From the NCBI GenBank assembly GCA_003979345.1, contig RYVZ01000029.1:1-40867 (forward strand): a stretch of DNA of 40,867 bases. The letters are read 5' to 3'. Below the pieces are notes generated by a model. It did not search any database. It saw nothing but the letters and a program-made list of their open reading frames with translations, and was not told where the DNA came from. This DNA comes from Lachnospiraceae bacterium (GTDB taxonomy: Bacteria; Bacillota; Clostridia; Lachnospirales; Lachnospiraceae). Shown one piece after another: positions 16,161 through 24,821 of the stretch; the stretch's first letter is position 1; every line of letters starts with the position of its first letter. The translations under genes and the position numbers were made by a program.

Positions 16161-17557
16161 AACTTCAACAGATCAGAAAAAAGTATATAGGGGACAGGGC
16201 CTTTTATCAAAGGGTCCTGTTCATTGTTGTTCCGATCATTATACAAAATGCGATCACGAACTTTGTCGGATTGCTGGACAATATCATGGTCGGTCAGGTC
16301 GGGACCGACCAGATGAACGGCGTTGCGATCGTGAATCAGTTATTGTTTGTGTTTAATCTGTGCGTATGGGGCGCAGTATCGGGCGCCGGCATTTTTACCG
16401 CACAATATTATGGAAAAGGGGATCATGAGGGCGTGCGGAATACGTTCCGCGCAAAACTGATTCTGACGAGTGCGGTTGCCGTGGCGGGAATGGTTCTTTT
16501 TTTAATGAAGGGAGAATGGCTGATCACGCAGTTTTTGCATGAGACGGATGCGGTCGGAAACGCGGAGCAGACGCTGTATTACGGCCGGGCGTATCTTCAT
16601 GTGATGTTGATCGGGCTGTTTCCGTTTGTCATTTCGCAGGCATATGCGAATACACTGCGGGACGTCGGAGAAACCGTGCTTCCGATGAAGGCCGGCGTTG
16701 CGGCGGTGGCGGTCAATGTCATTCTCAATTACATATTGATCTTCGGGCATTTTGGAGCGCCAAGGCTTGGCGTGGCCGGTGCCGCGATTGCCACAGTCGT
16801 ATCTCGTTTTGTGGAAATGGCGATCGTTGTGGTATGGACGCAGACGCATAAAGAAAAACATCCGTTCATTGTGGGCGCATATGCGAGCCTCAGGATCCCG
16901 GCGCAGCTCATGCGGCAGATCCTGATCAAAGGGGCGCCGCTTGCCGTCAACGAGGGACTGTGGGCATTGGGCGTTACGATGCTGAATCAGAATTATTCAC
17001 TCAGGGGCTTGTCGGTTATTGCAGCGCTCAATATTGCATCGACGATCTCCAATCTGTTCAGCGTCGTGTATCTTGCGATGGGGGACGCGATCGCAATCAT
17101 TGTCGGGCAGCTTCTCGGCGCGCAGAAAATGGAGGAAGCAAAAGACACGGACCGGAAAATGATCTGTTTTTCGATACTGTGCTGTCTTGTGATCGGGTTT
17201 ACGATGTCCCTGTTCCGGAATATGTTTCCGGCAATTTATAAGACGGAGCCGCAGGTGCGCAGCCTTGCCGCCGGCTTCATCCTGATCGCGTCGGTGATGA
17301 TGCCCCTCTACGCGTTTCTGCACGGATGTTATTTTACGCTCAGGACGGGCGGAAAGACGATCGTGACATTTCTGTTTGACAGTGTGTTTATGTGGGTGCT
17401 CGCCGTGCCGTGCGCCTATGCGCTGACGCATTTTACGACACTGCCGATCATTGCGCTGTATGCGGTCGTGCAGAGTCTGGACTTTATCAAGTGCGTTGTA
17501 GGGTTTATCTTTGTCAAAAAAGGAGTCTGGCTGCAGAACATTGTGAAGGAGATCTGA
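16157..17557 (+). CDS. MATE family multidrug/cation efflux transporter
   Basis: Polytopic exporter of 466 residues, a usual MATE size, with 12 predicted helices in two related halves. The first half opens with VVPIIIQNAITNFVGLLDNI and the motif MVGQVGTDQMNGVAIVNQ. The second repeats the pattern (GAPLAVNEGLWALGVTMLNQ). Such proteins exchange Na+ or H+ for organic cations, drugs or metabolites. The start codon overlaps the ftsH stop (ATGA), so translation is coupled to ftsH. Its end is about 80 nt before uvrC with no terminator, so read-through into the repair gene is possible. The substrate cannot be inferred. Confidence 0.93.
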   Translation: MKLQQIRKKYIGDRAFYQRVLFIVVPIIIQNAITNFVGLLDNIMVGQVGTDQMNGVAIVNQLLFVFNLCVWGAVSGAGIFTAQYYGKGDHEGVRNTFRAKLILTSAVAVAGMVLFLMKGEWLITQFLHETDAVGNAEQTLYYGRAYLHVMLIGLFPFVISQAYANTLRDVGETVLPMKAGVAAVAVNVILNYILIFGHFGAPRLGVAGAAIATVVSRFVEMAIVVVWTQTHKEKHPFIVGAYASLRIPAQLMRQILIKGAPLAVNEGLWALGVTMLNQNYSLRGLSVIAALNIASTISNLFSVVYLAMGDAIAIIVGQLLGAQKMEEAKDTDRKMICFSILCCLVIGFTMSLFRNMFPAIYKTEPQVRSLAAGFILIASVMMPLYAFLHGCYFTLRTGGKTIVTFLFDSVFMWVLAVPCAYALTHFTTLPIIALYAVVQSLDFIKCVVGFIFVKKGVWLQNIVKEI

Positions 17558-17636
17558 GAGGGCGCAGAATATAGGAAGGCATTACGCCGCTTTACGGTTG
17601 ACCGTGAAGAAGAACGGAAGGAAAGGAGGGACCGTT

Positions 17637-19508
17637 TTGTTTGAGATTGAGGAAGAATTAAAGAAACTGCCCGCAAAGCCGGGCGTTTATATCATGCATG
17701 ACGGGGATGACACGATCATTTATGTCGGCAAAGCGGTCAATCTGCATAATCGTGTGCGTTCCTATTTCCGTAAAATTGTGGGCAGGGGACCGCAGATCGA
17801 CAAAATGGTCCGGCAGATCGCACGCTTTGAGTATATTGTGACGGATTCCGAACTGGAAGCGCTCGTATTGGAGAATAATCTGATCAAAGAGCACCGCCCG
17901 AAGTACAATACGATGCTGAAGGATGATAAGACTTACCCGTATATTAAGGTGACGGTCGCCGAGGAATATCCGAGGATTCTTTTTTCACGCGTGATGAAAA
18001 AGGATAAATCGAAATACTTTGGTCCGTATACGAGCGCGGCGGCAGTGCGGGATACCATCGAACTGATGAACCGCTTGTTTTTGCTGCGCACCTGTAACCG
18101 GAGCCTGCCGCGTGACATCGGCAAGGGCCGCCCGTGTCTGAATTATCATATCAAACAGTGCGCGGCGCCCTGCGCAGGCTATGTGACAAAAGAAGATTAC
18201 CGTGCGCATATCGAACAGGCGCTTGATTTTCTGAACGGAAATTATGCGCCGATCTTAAAAGACTTAAAAGAGCATATGGAACAGGCGTCGGAGGCGCTTG
18301 ATTTTGAGGAGGCGATCCGCTACAGGGAACTGCTTACCAGTGTGAAAAGCGTGGCGCAGAAGCAGAAGATCACGGACAGCGGCGGAGAGGATAAGGATAT
18401 CATCGCCATGTGTATGGAAGGCACGGACTGCGTCGTTCAGGTGTTCTTTGTGCGGGACGGAAAGCTGATCGGGCGGGAGCATTTTTATATGACGCATGTG
18501 TCGGAAGGAGAGCGCGGGCAGGTACTGACGGACTTTGTAAAGCAGTTTTATTCGGGGACGCCGTTTATTCCGCGTGAACTGATGCTGCAGGAGCCGATCG
18601 AGGATATGGAATTGATCGAACAGTGGCTGACCACAAAGCGGGGCGGGCGCGTGTATGTCAGGATCCCGCTAAAGGGGGCAAAAGAAAAACTGGTGGAGCT
18701 TGCGGCGCAGAATGCAAAGCTCGTGCTGGATAAGGACCGCGAGCGCATCAGGCGTGAAGAAGGGCGTACGATCGGCGCCGTCAAGGAGATCGCAGGGCTG
18801 CTGGGGTTAGAGAGTGTATCACGTATGGAAGCGTATGACATTTCAAATATCAGCGGATTTGCGAATGTCGGATCCATGGTCGTTTATGAAAAGGGAAAGC
18901 CGAAGCGCAGCGATTACAGGAAATTCCGCATTAAGACTGTGGCGGGGCCGGATGATTACGCCTGTATGCGGGAAGTGCTGACCAGACGGTTTCAGCATGG
19001 ATTGTCTGAGCGGGAGGAAACATTTACCGGGGAGCACGGGACGGATTTTGGTTCATTTACGAGGTTTCCCGATCTGCTGCTCATGGACGGCGGCCGCGGG
19101 CAGGTCAATATTGCCCTTGATGTGCTCGCCGAACTCGGCATTACCATTCCGGTCTGCGGCATGGTAAAAGACGATAACCACCGCACAAGGGGTCTGTATT
19201 TTCAAAACAGGGAACTGCCGATCGAAAAGGACAGCGAGGGATTTAAGCTGATCACGCGCATTCAGGATGAGGCGCACCGTTTTGCGATTGAATACCATCG
19301 TTCCATCCGCAGCAAGACGCAGGTGCATTCGCTGCTTGACGAGATTCCGGGTATTGGTCCTGAGCGCAGAAAAGCCCTGATGCGTAAGTTCGCCTCTATT
19401 GAAGAAGTACGCAGCGCTTCAAAGGAAGAACTTTCTTCACTGCCGGAAATACCGGAACATGTGGCGGAACAAATCGTTCAATTCTTCATAGAACAAAAAA
19501 ATAAATAA
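17637..19508 (+). CDS. uvrC: Excinuclease ABC subunit C
   Basis: Endonuclease of nucleotide excision repair, which makes both incisions around a lesion with UvrB. The start is the TTG at 17637, because AAAGGAGGG (17623-17630) is ideally spaced and UvrC proteins start with this FEIEEELKKLPAKPGVY sequence. A TTG at 17598 has no such site. The product is 623 residues. It has an N-terminal GIY-YIG nuclease (PGVYIMHD..TIIYVGKAVN), a UvrB-interacting UVR motif (LDFEEAIRYRELLTSV), an RNase H-like nuclease (EAYDISNISG, LLMDGGRGQVNIA) and a C-terminal helix-hairpin-helix pair (LLDEIPGIGPERRKALMRKF). It is first in the run uvrC-hprK-glcK-murB-rapZ-whiA-crh. Confidence 0.97.
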   Translation: MFEIEEELKKLPAKPGVYIMHDGDDTIIYVGKAVNLHNRVRSYFRKIVGRGPQIDKMVRQIARFEYIVTDSELEALVLENNLIKEHRPKYNTMLKDDKTYPYIKVTVAEEYPRILFSRVMKKDKSKYFGPYTSAAAVRDTIELMNRLFLLRTCNRSLPRDIGKGRPCLNYHIKQCAAPCAGYVTKEDYRAHIEQALDFLNGNYAPILKDLKEHMEQASEALDFEEAIRYRELLTSVKSVAQKQKITDSGGEDKDIIAMCMEGTDCVVQVFFVRDGKLIGREHFYMTHVSEGERGQVLTDFVKQFYSGTPFIPRELMLQEPIEDMELIEQWLTTKRGGRVYVRIPLKGAKEKLVELAAQNAKLVLDKDRERIRREEGRTIGAVKEIAGLLGLESVSRMEAYDISNISGFANVGSMVVYEKGKPKRSDYRKFRIKTVAGPDDYACMREVLTRRFQHGLSEREETFTGEHGTDFGSFTRFPDLLLMDGGRGQVNIALDVLAELGITIPVCGMVKDDNHRTRGLYFQNRELPIEKDSEGFKLITRIQDEAHRFAIEYHRSIRSKTQVHSLLDEIPGIGPERRKALMRKFASIEEVRSASKEELSSLPEIPEHVAEQIVQFFIEQKNK

Positions 19509-19526
19509 TAAATTTTTGAAGATTCA

Positions 19527-19535
19527 TGATATAAT
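19527..19535 (+). promoter_or_regulatory. Extended -10 promoter of hprK
   Basis: TGATATAAT (TGn plus perfect TATAAT at 19530-19535) in the 66-nt gap after uvrC, 40 nt before the hprK start. There is no clear -35, which is common with extended -10 elements. It implies that hprK and its followers can be transcribed independently of uvrC. Confidence 0.6.
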
Positions 19536-19574
19536 GAGTATTATCGACCATGATTTCACATGAGGAGGGAGCGT

Positions 19575-20516
19575 ATGGCAAGTCTAAGTTTAACCAGAAT
19601 TATTGAAAAAGAAAAACTGGAAAATCTCACACCTGACTTAGATATTTCGAAGATCAAGATCACACAGCCGGATATCAACCGGCCCGCATTGCAGCTTGCA
19701 GGGTATTTCGAGCATTTTGAGGCGACCCGCTTACAGATCATCGGTTTTGTGGAATACACCTATATGCAAGCGTTGGAACAGGACCGGAAGAAGGAGGTAT
19801 TCGAAGCACTCTTAAATCATCATATCCCGGCGATCGTATTCTGCCGTGAGCTTGAGCCGGATCCGCTGTTCCTGGAAATTGCGGTTTCCCATAATATACC
19901 GATCCTGATGACGAAAAAAGCGACGTCGGCATTTATGGCGGAGATCATCCGTTGGATGAATGTGAAGTTAGCGCCAATGATCTCGGTTCATGGCGTGCTG
20001 GTTGACGTTTACGGCGAGGGCGTGCTGATTACCGGCGAGAGCGGGATCGGTAAATCGGAAGCGGCGCTGGAACTGATCAAGAGGGGGCACCGTTTGGTTA
20101 CAGATGATGTGGTGGAGATCCGTAAGGTCAGCGAAGATACACTGATCGGAACCGCGCCCGATATCACGAAGCATTTCATTGAGCTCCGCGGCATCGGGAT
20201 CATCGATGTGAAAACGCTGTTCGGTGTATCGAGCGTAAAAGATACGCAGAATATCGACCTGGTCATCCGGCTTGAGGATTGGAATAAGGATAAGGAATAT
20301 GACCGGCTCGGACTGGAAGAAGATTATACGGAGTATTTAGGTAACAAAGTCGTATGTCACAATATTCCGATTCGTCCGGGGCGGAATCTGGCGATCATTT
20401 GTGAGTCAGCGGCAGTCAACCACCGTCAGAAAAAAATGGGTTACAATGCGGCGCAGGAATTATACCAGCGCGTGCAGAATTCGCTGGCGAGACGGCGCGA
20501 GGAAGACGATGCGTAA
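19575..20516 (+). CDS. hprK: HPr kinase/phosphorylase
   Basis: Bifunctional sensor enzyme that phosphorylates Ser46 of HPr (and Crh) when glycolytic intermediates are high and removes the phosphate when they are low. It is the entry point of carbon catabolite control in Firmicutes. ATG 19575 follows GAGGAGGGAG; the ATG at 19560 sits inside that site. The product is 313 residues. The N-terminal domain (SLTRIIEKEKLENLTPDLDI) precedes the kinase domain with P-loop GESGIGKSEAALEL and the HPrK signature region (RGHRLVTDDVVEI, LRGIGIIDVKTLFG). An HPr-like Ser46 partner is encoded 3.9 kb downstream in the same direction, consistent with a functional pair. Confidence 0.97.
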   Translation: MASLSLTRIIEKEKLENLTPDLDISKIKITQPDINRPALQLAGYFEHFEATRLQIIGFVEYTYMQALEQDRKKEVFEALLNHHIPAIVFCRELEPDPLFLEIAVSHNIPILMTKKATSAFMAEIIRWMNVKLAPMISVHGVLVDVYGEGVLITGESGIGKSEAALELIKRGHRLVTDDVVEIRKVSEDTLIGTAPDITKHFIELRGIGIIDVKTLFGVSSVKDTQNIDLVIRLEDWNKDKEYDRLGLEEDYTEYLGNKVVCHNIPIRPGRNLAIICESAAVNHRQKKMGYNAAQELYQRVQNSLARRREEDDA

Positions 20517-20576
20517 TGGTCCGGACAGGTTATCGGACTGTTTCGGAGAATTTGTAAAAAGAGAGGGAAAGCAGAT

Positions 20577-21512
20577 ATGGAGAAGGTAGTATTCGGCGTC
20601 GATCTTGGCGGGACGACAGTCAAACTCGGATTGTTTGATACGGAAGGAAATGTGCTTGATAAATGGGAGATTCCTACGCGGAAAGAGGATAACGGAAGAC
20701 AGATCCTGCCGGACATTGCACAGGCTGTCAAAGAGAAAATGAAAGAAAAAGGATATTCTGATGAGAATGTTTCAGGTATCGGAATCGGTGTTCCCGGACC
20801 GGTCGACAGCGAGGGAACGATCTACAAGGCGGCGAATCTGGGCTGGGGCGTTATGAATATCAACAAGGAACTCGGCGCGCTGACGGGTTTAACGGTCAAA
20901 GCCGGCAACGATGCGAACGTAGCGGCGCTTGGAGAGATGTGGAAAGGCGGCGGAAAGGGTTATCGTAATATGGTGGCTGTGACACTCGGAACCGGTGTTG
21001 GCGGAGGCATTATCGTAGACGGCAGGCTGCTTGCCGGGGCAACGGGCGCAGGCGGGGAGATCGGTCATATTCATGTCGAAGACGGGGAACAGGAAGCGTG
21101 CGGCTGCGGAAACCGCGGCTGCCTGGAACAATATGCGTCGGCTACAGGGGTTGTGCGTTTAGCGAAGCGTGCGCTCGCCGGAAGCAGTCAGGACAGTATG
21201 CTGCGGAGCGGAGAGATTTCCGCGAAGACCGTTTTTGATGCAGTCAAGGCGGGGGATACGCTTGCCATGGAAGTTGCCGGGAAGTTTGGAGAATATCTTG
21301 GGAAAGGACTTGCCGTGGTCGCGGGGGTCGTGAACCCGGAGATTTTTGTGATTGGGGGCGGTGTGTCAAAGGCAGGACCGGTTCTGATCGACTATATCAG
21401 GAAGTATTATGAGCCCAATGTGTTCCACGGCAGCAGAAATGCCAAATTTGCATTGGCAACGCTTGGGAACGACGCAGGCATCTATGGTGCGGCAAAGTTA
21501 GTGCTTTCCTAA
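20577..21512 (+). CDS. glcK: ROK family glucokinase
   Basis: Cytosolic kinase that phosphorylates free glucose to glucose 6-phosphate. It is 311 residues, typical of ROK kinases. The ATP site VFGVDLGGTTVKLGLFD is at the N-terminus, the catalytic Asp lies in KAGNDANVAALGEMW, and the zinc motif CGCGNRGCLE with the upstream His (GHIHVEDG) is intact. There is no N-terminal HTH, so this is a kinase rather than a ROK repressor. The ribosome site GAGAGGGAAAG is well placed. It lies between hprK and murB, where many relatives lack a kinase. Together with the maltodextrin uptake genes it suits growth on starch-derived glucose. Confidence 0.95.
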   Translation: MEKVVFGVDLGGTTVKLGLFDTEGNVLDKWEIPTRKEDNGRQILPDIAQAVKEKMKEKGYSDENVSGIGIGVPGPVDSEGTIYKAANLGWGVMNINKELGALTGLTVKAGNDANVAALGEMWKGGGKGYRNMVAVTLGTGVGGGIIVDGRLLAGATGAGGEIGHIHVEDGEQEACGCGNRGCLEQYASATGVVRLAKRALAGSSQDSMLRSGEISAKTVFDAVKAGDTLAMEVAGKFGEYLGKGLAVVAGVVNPEIFVIGGGVSKAGPVLIDYIRKYYEPNVFHGSRNAKFALATLGNDAGIYGAAKLVLS

Positions 21513-21548
21513 GAAAGCGCTGATTAAATCATCGTTTCCTTAGGATCT

Positions 21549-21737
21549 TTGGTGATTGCAAACGGATTTGCTGCGGCGCTTTCCGGACTGATGGCAGGAA
21601 TGTGCGCATACAATGAGGTAAGCGGTGACAATATTATCGAAAGCGTTGTGTTTGACGGCATGGAGGGTGGATGTGACAGAGACAGTGGAGCGATTTATAC
21701 GGCAGCTTGTAGAGCCGGAATATTTATTACAGAATGA
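21549..21737 (+). other. Short open frame, possible gene remnant
   Basis: Sixty-two codons from a TTG/GTG between glcK and murB, overlapping the murB start in another frame. The translation (NGFAAALSGLMAGMCAYNEV and following) looks protein-like, with a hydrophobic stretch. There is no good ribosome site and I recognise no family. It may be chance or a decayed gene. Otherwise the 160-nt gap holds only the murB ribosome site. Confidence 0.2.
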
Positions 21738-22587
21738 ACCGATGGAAAAGCATACGACCTTCCGGGTCGGCGGTGCTGCTGATATGTTTATACGGATACA
21801 GAGTGCGGAGCAGCTGATAAAACTTGCGGCATATTTTGAACAGCTGCACCAGCCTTATATTGTCATTGGAAACGGCAGCAATCTTTTAGTCAGTGACAGG
21901 GGATATCGCGGAGTCGTGCTTCAGATCGGCGACGGCATGGGCAGTGTGACGGTGGACGGCGTGCGCATGTGTGTTCAGGCGGGGGCACTTTTGTCAAGCG
22001 TGGCGGTGCAGGCGGCACAGCACTCCCTGACCGGGTTGGAATTTGCGTCGGGCATTCCCGGCAGTATCGGCGGAGCGGTCGTGATGAACGCGGGCGCATA
22101 TGATGGCGAGATGAGTCAGGTCGTAGAAAGTGTGACGGTCTTAAACGAACAGGGCGGTCAGATGGTGTTAGACCGGGATACAATGGAATTTAGCTATCGC
22201 ACAAGTATTATCAGAAACCGTCCTTTCATTGTGCTGGAGGCGGTACTGTGCCTGCAGCATGGGGACGGGCAGAAGATCCGCGCAAAAATGGAAGATTTTA
22301 ATGAGAGAAGGCGCGCAAAACAACCGCTTACTTTTGCAAGTGCGGGCAGTACATTTAAGAGACCGGAAGGCTATTTTGCCGGAAAACTGATTATGGATGC
22401 CGGTCTGCGCGGATACCGCATCGGCGGAGCACAGGTGTCGGAAAAGCATTGCGGATTTATCATTAATGTCGGAAATGCAACGGCGCAGGACATATATGAG
22501 CTGATTGAAGAAGTACGGGAAAAGGTCAAAGAACGGTTTCATGTAGAACTGGAACCGGAAGTGATACGGATAGGTGATTTTATATGA
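21673..22587 (+). CDS. murB: UDP-N-acetylenolpyruvoylglucosamine reductase
   Basis: FAD enzyme that reduces UDP-GlcNAc-enolpyruvate to UDP-MurNAc with NADPH, the second committed step of peptidoglycan precursor synthesis, in the cytosol. GTG 21673 is chosen because GGAGGG ends 5 nt before it; the product is then 304 residues, normal for the short (type II) MurB. Landmarks are the FAD-binding N-domain (HTTFRVGGAADMFI, IGNGSNLLVSDRGYRG), the flavin loop (GIPGSIGGAVVMNAGAYDGE), the catalytic Ser region (ASAGSTFKRPEGYFAGKLI) and the C-terminal Glu region (HVELEPEVIRIG). The stop overlaps rapZ by 4 nt. Confidence 0.97.
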   Translation: MTETVERFIRQLVEPEYLLQNEPMEKHTTFRVGGAADMFIRIQSAEQLIKLAAYFEQLHQPYIVIGNGSNLLVSDRGYRGVVLQIGDGMGSVTVDGVRMCVQAGALLSSVAVQAAQHSLTGLEFASGIPGSIGGAVVMNAGAYDGEMSQVVESVTVLNEQGGQMVLDRDTMEFSYRTSIIRNRPFIVLEAVLCLQHGDGQKIRAKMEDFNERRRAKQPLTFASAGSTFKRPEGYFAGKLIMDAGLRGYRIGGAQVSEKHCGFIINVGNATAQDIYELIEEVREKVKERFHVELEPEVIRIGDFI

Positions 22588-23447
22588 AATTTGTGATTGT
22601 GACAGGCATGAGCGGCGGCGGAAAGAGAACAGCGTTAAAAATGTTGGAGGATATCGGGTTTTATTGCGTTGACAATCTTCCCGTGGCACTGATCGGCAAA
22701 TTTGTGGAACTGATCGTGACGCCGGGCAGCGAGGTGACAAAGGTGGCTCTCGGCATTGATGTACGGGCCGGACAATCCTTTGAGGAACTTGCGGATATTC
22801 TGGATGGGATCAAAAGTGCCGGCTATGCCTATGATATGCTTTTCATGGAGGCGAGCGACGCTGTACTGATGAAGCGCTACAAGGAGAGCAGGCGCATGCA
22901 TCCGCTGTCTCCGGAGGGACGCGTCGAGGAGGGAATTCACAAAGAGCGCGCTGTGTTAAAGCCGATCCGCGAAATTTCGGATTACGTGATCGACACATCA
23001 AAGCTTCTGACCCGCGAACTGAAAGAAGAGCTGGATCGTATTTTTATCGGAAATGAGGCGTACAATAGCCTTATCGTCAGTATCATGTCATTTGGATTTA
23101 AGTTTGGGATTCCGGCGGATGCCGATCTGGTATTCGATGTGCGTTTTCTGCCGAATCCCTTTTATATTGATGAGCTAAAGCATCAGACCGGACAGGATAA
23201 GGCTGTGCAGGATTATGTAAAGTCTTTTCCGGAAACGGAACAGTTTATGGAAAAGCTGACTGATATGATCCGTTTTCTGATACCAAATTACGTGAAGGAA
23301 GGAAAATATCAGCTTGTGATCGCAATCGGCTGTACAGGAGGAAAGCATCGAAGCGTTACGCTGGCGAGCGAGCTTTATGCGCGGCTGAAGGATCAGGGTG
23401 ATTACGGACTGACGATCGGACACCGGGATATCCGGCAGGGGGGCTAA
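22584..23447 (+). CDS. rapZ: RapZ/YvcJ family nucleotide-binding protein
   Basis: P-loop ATP/GTP-binding protein of 287 residues. In E. coli it is the adapter that targets the GlmZ small RNA; in Bacillus (YvcJ) it affects competence. The Walker A is GMSGGGKRTALKML: the residue after the invariant Lys is Arg followed by Thr, where Ser/Thr is expected. The family hallmark EDIGFYCVDNLPVALIGKF follows. The C-terminal domain has the conserved SFGFKFGIPADADLVFDVRF, PNPFYID and IGCTGGKHRSV. It is coupled to murB (ATGA overlap), and whiA begins at the base after its stop. In Bacillus yvcK lies between these two genes; here it is absent. Confidence 0.95.
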   Translation: MKFVIVTGMSGGGKRTALKMLEDIGFYCVDNLPVALIGKFVELIVTPGSEVTKVALGIDVRAGQSFEELADILDGIKSAGYAYDMLFMEASDAVLMKRYKESRRMHPLSPEGRVEEGIHKERAVLKPIREISDYVIDTSKLLTRELKEELDRIFIGNEAYNSLIVSIMSFGFKFGIPADADLVFDVRFLPNPFYIDELKHQTGQDKAVQDYVKSFPETEQFMEKLTDMIRFLIPNYVKEGKYQLVIAIGCTGGKHRSVTLASELYARLKDQGDYGLTIGHRDIRQGG

Positions 23448-24374
23448 ATGTCTTTTTCAGGAGAGGTCAAAGAAGAGCTTGCGCGGCACTGCGGGCAGGC
23501 AAGGCATTGTCAGATTGCAGAATTGGCGGCAGTTTTGAACTGCTGTGCAAGGATTGTCGAGACGCAAAGAGGGGTGCGCTGCCTGGAAATTCGTGCTGAA
23601 AATAGCGCGGTATTAAGAAAATGCTTTACATTATTGAAAAAAACATTTAATATAGATACGGATATTTTCGAAAAATTGTTTGCAGTGCAGGAAAAGACTG
23701 GTATTGATCAATTCACATTGACGGGCAGGGATGCGGTGACCGTATCCGAAGCGTGCAGGCTGACGGCGCAGGGCACACAGGTATCGCCGCTGCTGCTGAA
23801 AAACGGTTGCTGCCGCAGAGCGTATTTGCGCGGGACCTATTTATCGATTGGATCCATGAGCAATCCCAAAAGAAGTTATCATCTGGAATTTGTCTGTGGA
23901 AGTATGCCGCAGGCAGAGCAGTTGTGCGGGGTGCTTACGGGGTTTGAACTGGAGGCAAAGGTCATCCGCCGTAAAAAGTATCATGTGGTCTACCTGAAGG
24001 AAAGTGCATGTATCGTCGATCTGCTCAATATCATGGAGGCGCATGTATCGCTGATGGAGCTTGAGAATCTTCGCATTTTGAAAGATATCAGCAATCGTGT
24101 GAACCGGAGGGTGAATTGTGAGGCGGCGAATATTGTCAAGACAGTCAATGCGGCAAACAGGCAGGTAGAGGATATTAAACTGATACAGGAAAAACGAGGA
24201 CTTTCCTCACTGCCCGAGAATCTGCGGAAAGCGGCGGAACTTCGCCTGGAGAGACCTGACGCGACACTTGGGGAACTGTCGCAGTTGATGGCGCCTCCTA
24301 TTGGCAAATCCGGTATGAATCACCGACTGAGGAAATTATCGGAGATCGCGGAGGAGCTTAAGGGAAACGCATAG
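23448..24374 (+). CDS. whiA: DNA-binding protein WhiA
   Basis: Regulator conserved in Gram-positive bacteria and linked to cell division and chromosome segregation. It is 308 residues: an N-terminal pair of degenerate LAGLIDADG homing-endonuclease-like domains (CRRAYLRGTYLSIGSMSNPK, YHLEFVCGSM), then a C-terminal HTH of sigma-region-4 type (LGELSQLMAPPIGKSGMNHR, LRKLSEIAEEL). The start directly abuts the rapZ stop, so the two are co-translated. The conserved order rapZ, whiA, HPr-like gene matches the Bacillus yvcJ-yvcK-yvcL-crh operon apart from the missing yvcK. Confidence 0.96.
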   Translation: MSFSGEVKEELARHCGQARHCQIAELAAVLNCCARIVETQRGVRCLEIRAENSAVLRKCFTLLKKTFNIDTDIFEKLFAVQEKTGIDQFTLTGRDAVTVSEACRLTAQGTQVSPLLLKNGCCRRAYLRGTYLSIGSMSNPKRSYHLEFVCGSMPQAEQLCGVLTGFELEAKVIRRKKYHVVYLKESACIVDLLNIMEAHVSLMELENLRILKDISNRVNRRVNCEAANIVKTVNAANRQVEDIKLIQEKRGLSSLPENLRKAAELRLERPDATLGELSQLMAPPIGKSGMNHRLRKLSEIAEELKGNA

Positions 24375-24462
24375 GGGCCGCAGATGATAGAAGAGAAATG
24401 GGGTACTGGCTGAAAGCACAGGGGAAAAGGGAATTTTCAGGAAGCAGGAAAAGAGGAGAGCT

Positions 24463-24726
24463 ATGAAAAAGGAAACAATGTCGATCCAATTGGCAAACGG
24501 TCTGGAAGCAAGACCGATCGCGGTAATGGTACAGATTGCAAGTCAGTTTGACAGCAAGATTTATCTTGAGGCAGAGGGAAAGAGAGTCAACGCAAAGAGT
24601 ATCATGGGGATGATGAGTCTCGGAATGGATGCGGGGGAGAATGTGACAATTGAAGCTGACGGTGAAGATGAGAATGCGGCAGTTGCCAAGCTTGCGGATT
24701 TCCTGAGCGGTAAAGAAGTCAAATAA
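24463..24726 (+). CDS. crh: Crh-like HPr paralogue (Glu15, Ser46)
   Basis: HPr-fold protein of 87 residues. In true HPr the phosphate-carrying His15 sits in GLHARP; here the sequence is GLEARP, with Glu at exactly position 15 (codon GAA). The regulatory Ser46 is intact at position 46 (NAKSIMGMM). It therefore cannot accept phosphate from enzyme I for sugar transport but should be phosphorylated by HPr kinase, like Bacillus Crh (Gln15), which acts as a CcpA corepressor. Its location after whiA is also the crh position in Bacillus. The start follows AAGAGGAGAG. It could serve another regulatory role, and the true HPr gene must be elsewhere. The C-terminus (AKLADFLSGKEVK) is normal. Confidence 0.85.
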   Translation: MKKETMSIQLANGLEARPIAVMVQIASQFDSKIYLEAEGKRVNAKSIMGMMSLGMDAGENVTIEADGEDENAAVAKLADFLSGKEVK

Positions 24727-24732
24727 GGATAG

Positions 24733-24762
24733 AAAATGAGCCGCCGCAGGGCGGCTTATTTT
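24733..24762 (+). terminator. Terminator of the uvrC-crh gene run
   Basis: Stem AGCCGCC / GGCGGCT with loop GCAG, extended by AAAATG pairing with the TATTTT that follows. It lies 7 nt after the crh stop. Confidence 0.85.
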
Positions 24763-24821
24763 GTATATGCAAAATGCCTGCATAGGAAGAGTTTCGGGAA
24801 AAGTCTTTTGAGGATACGGAT

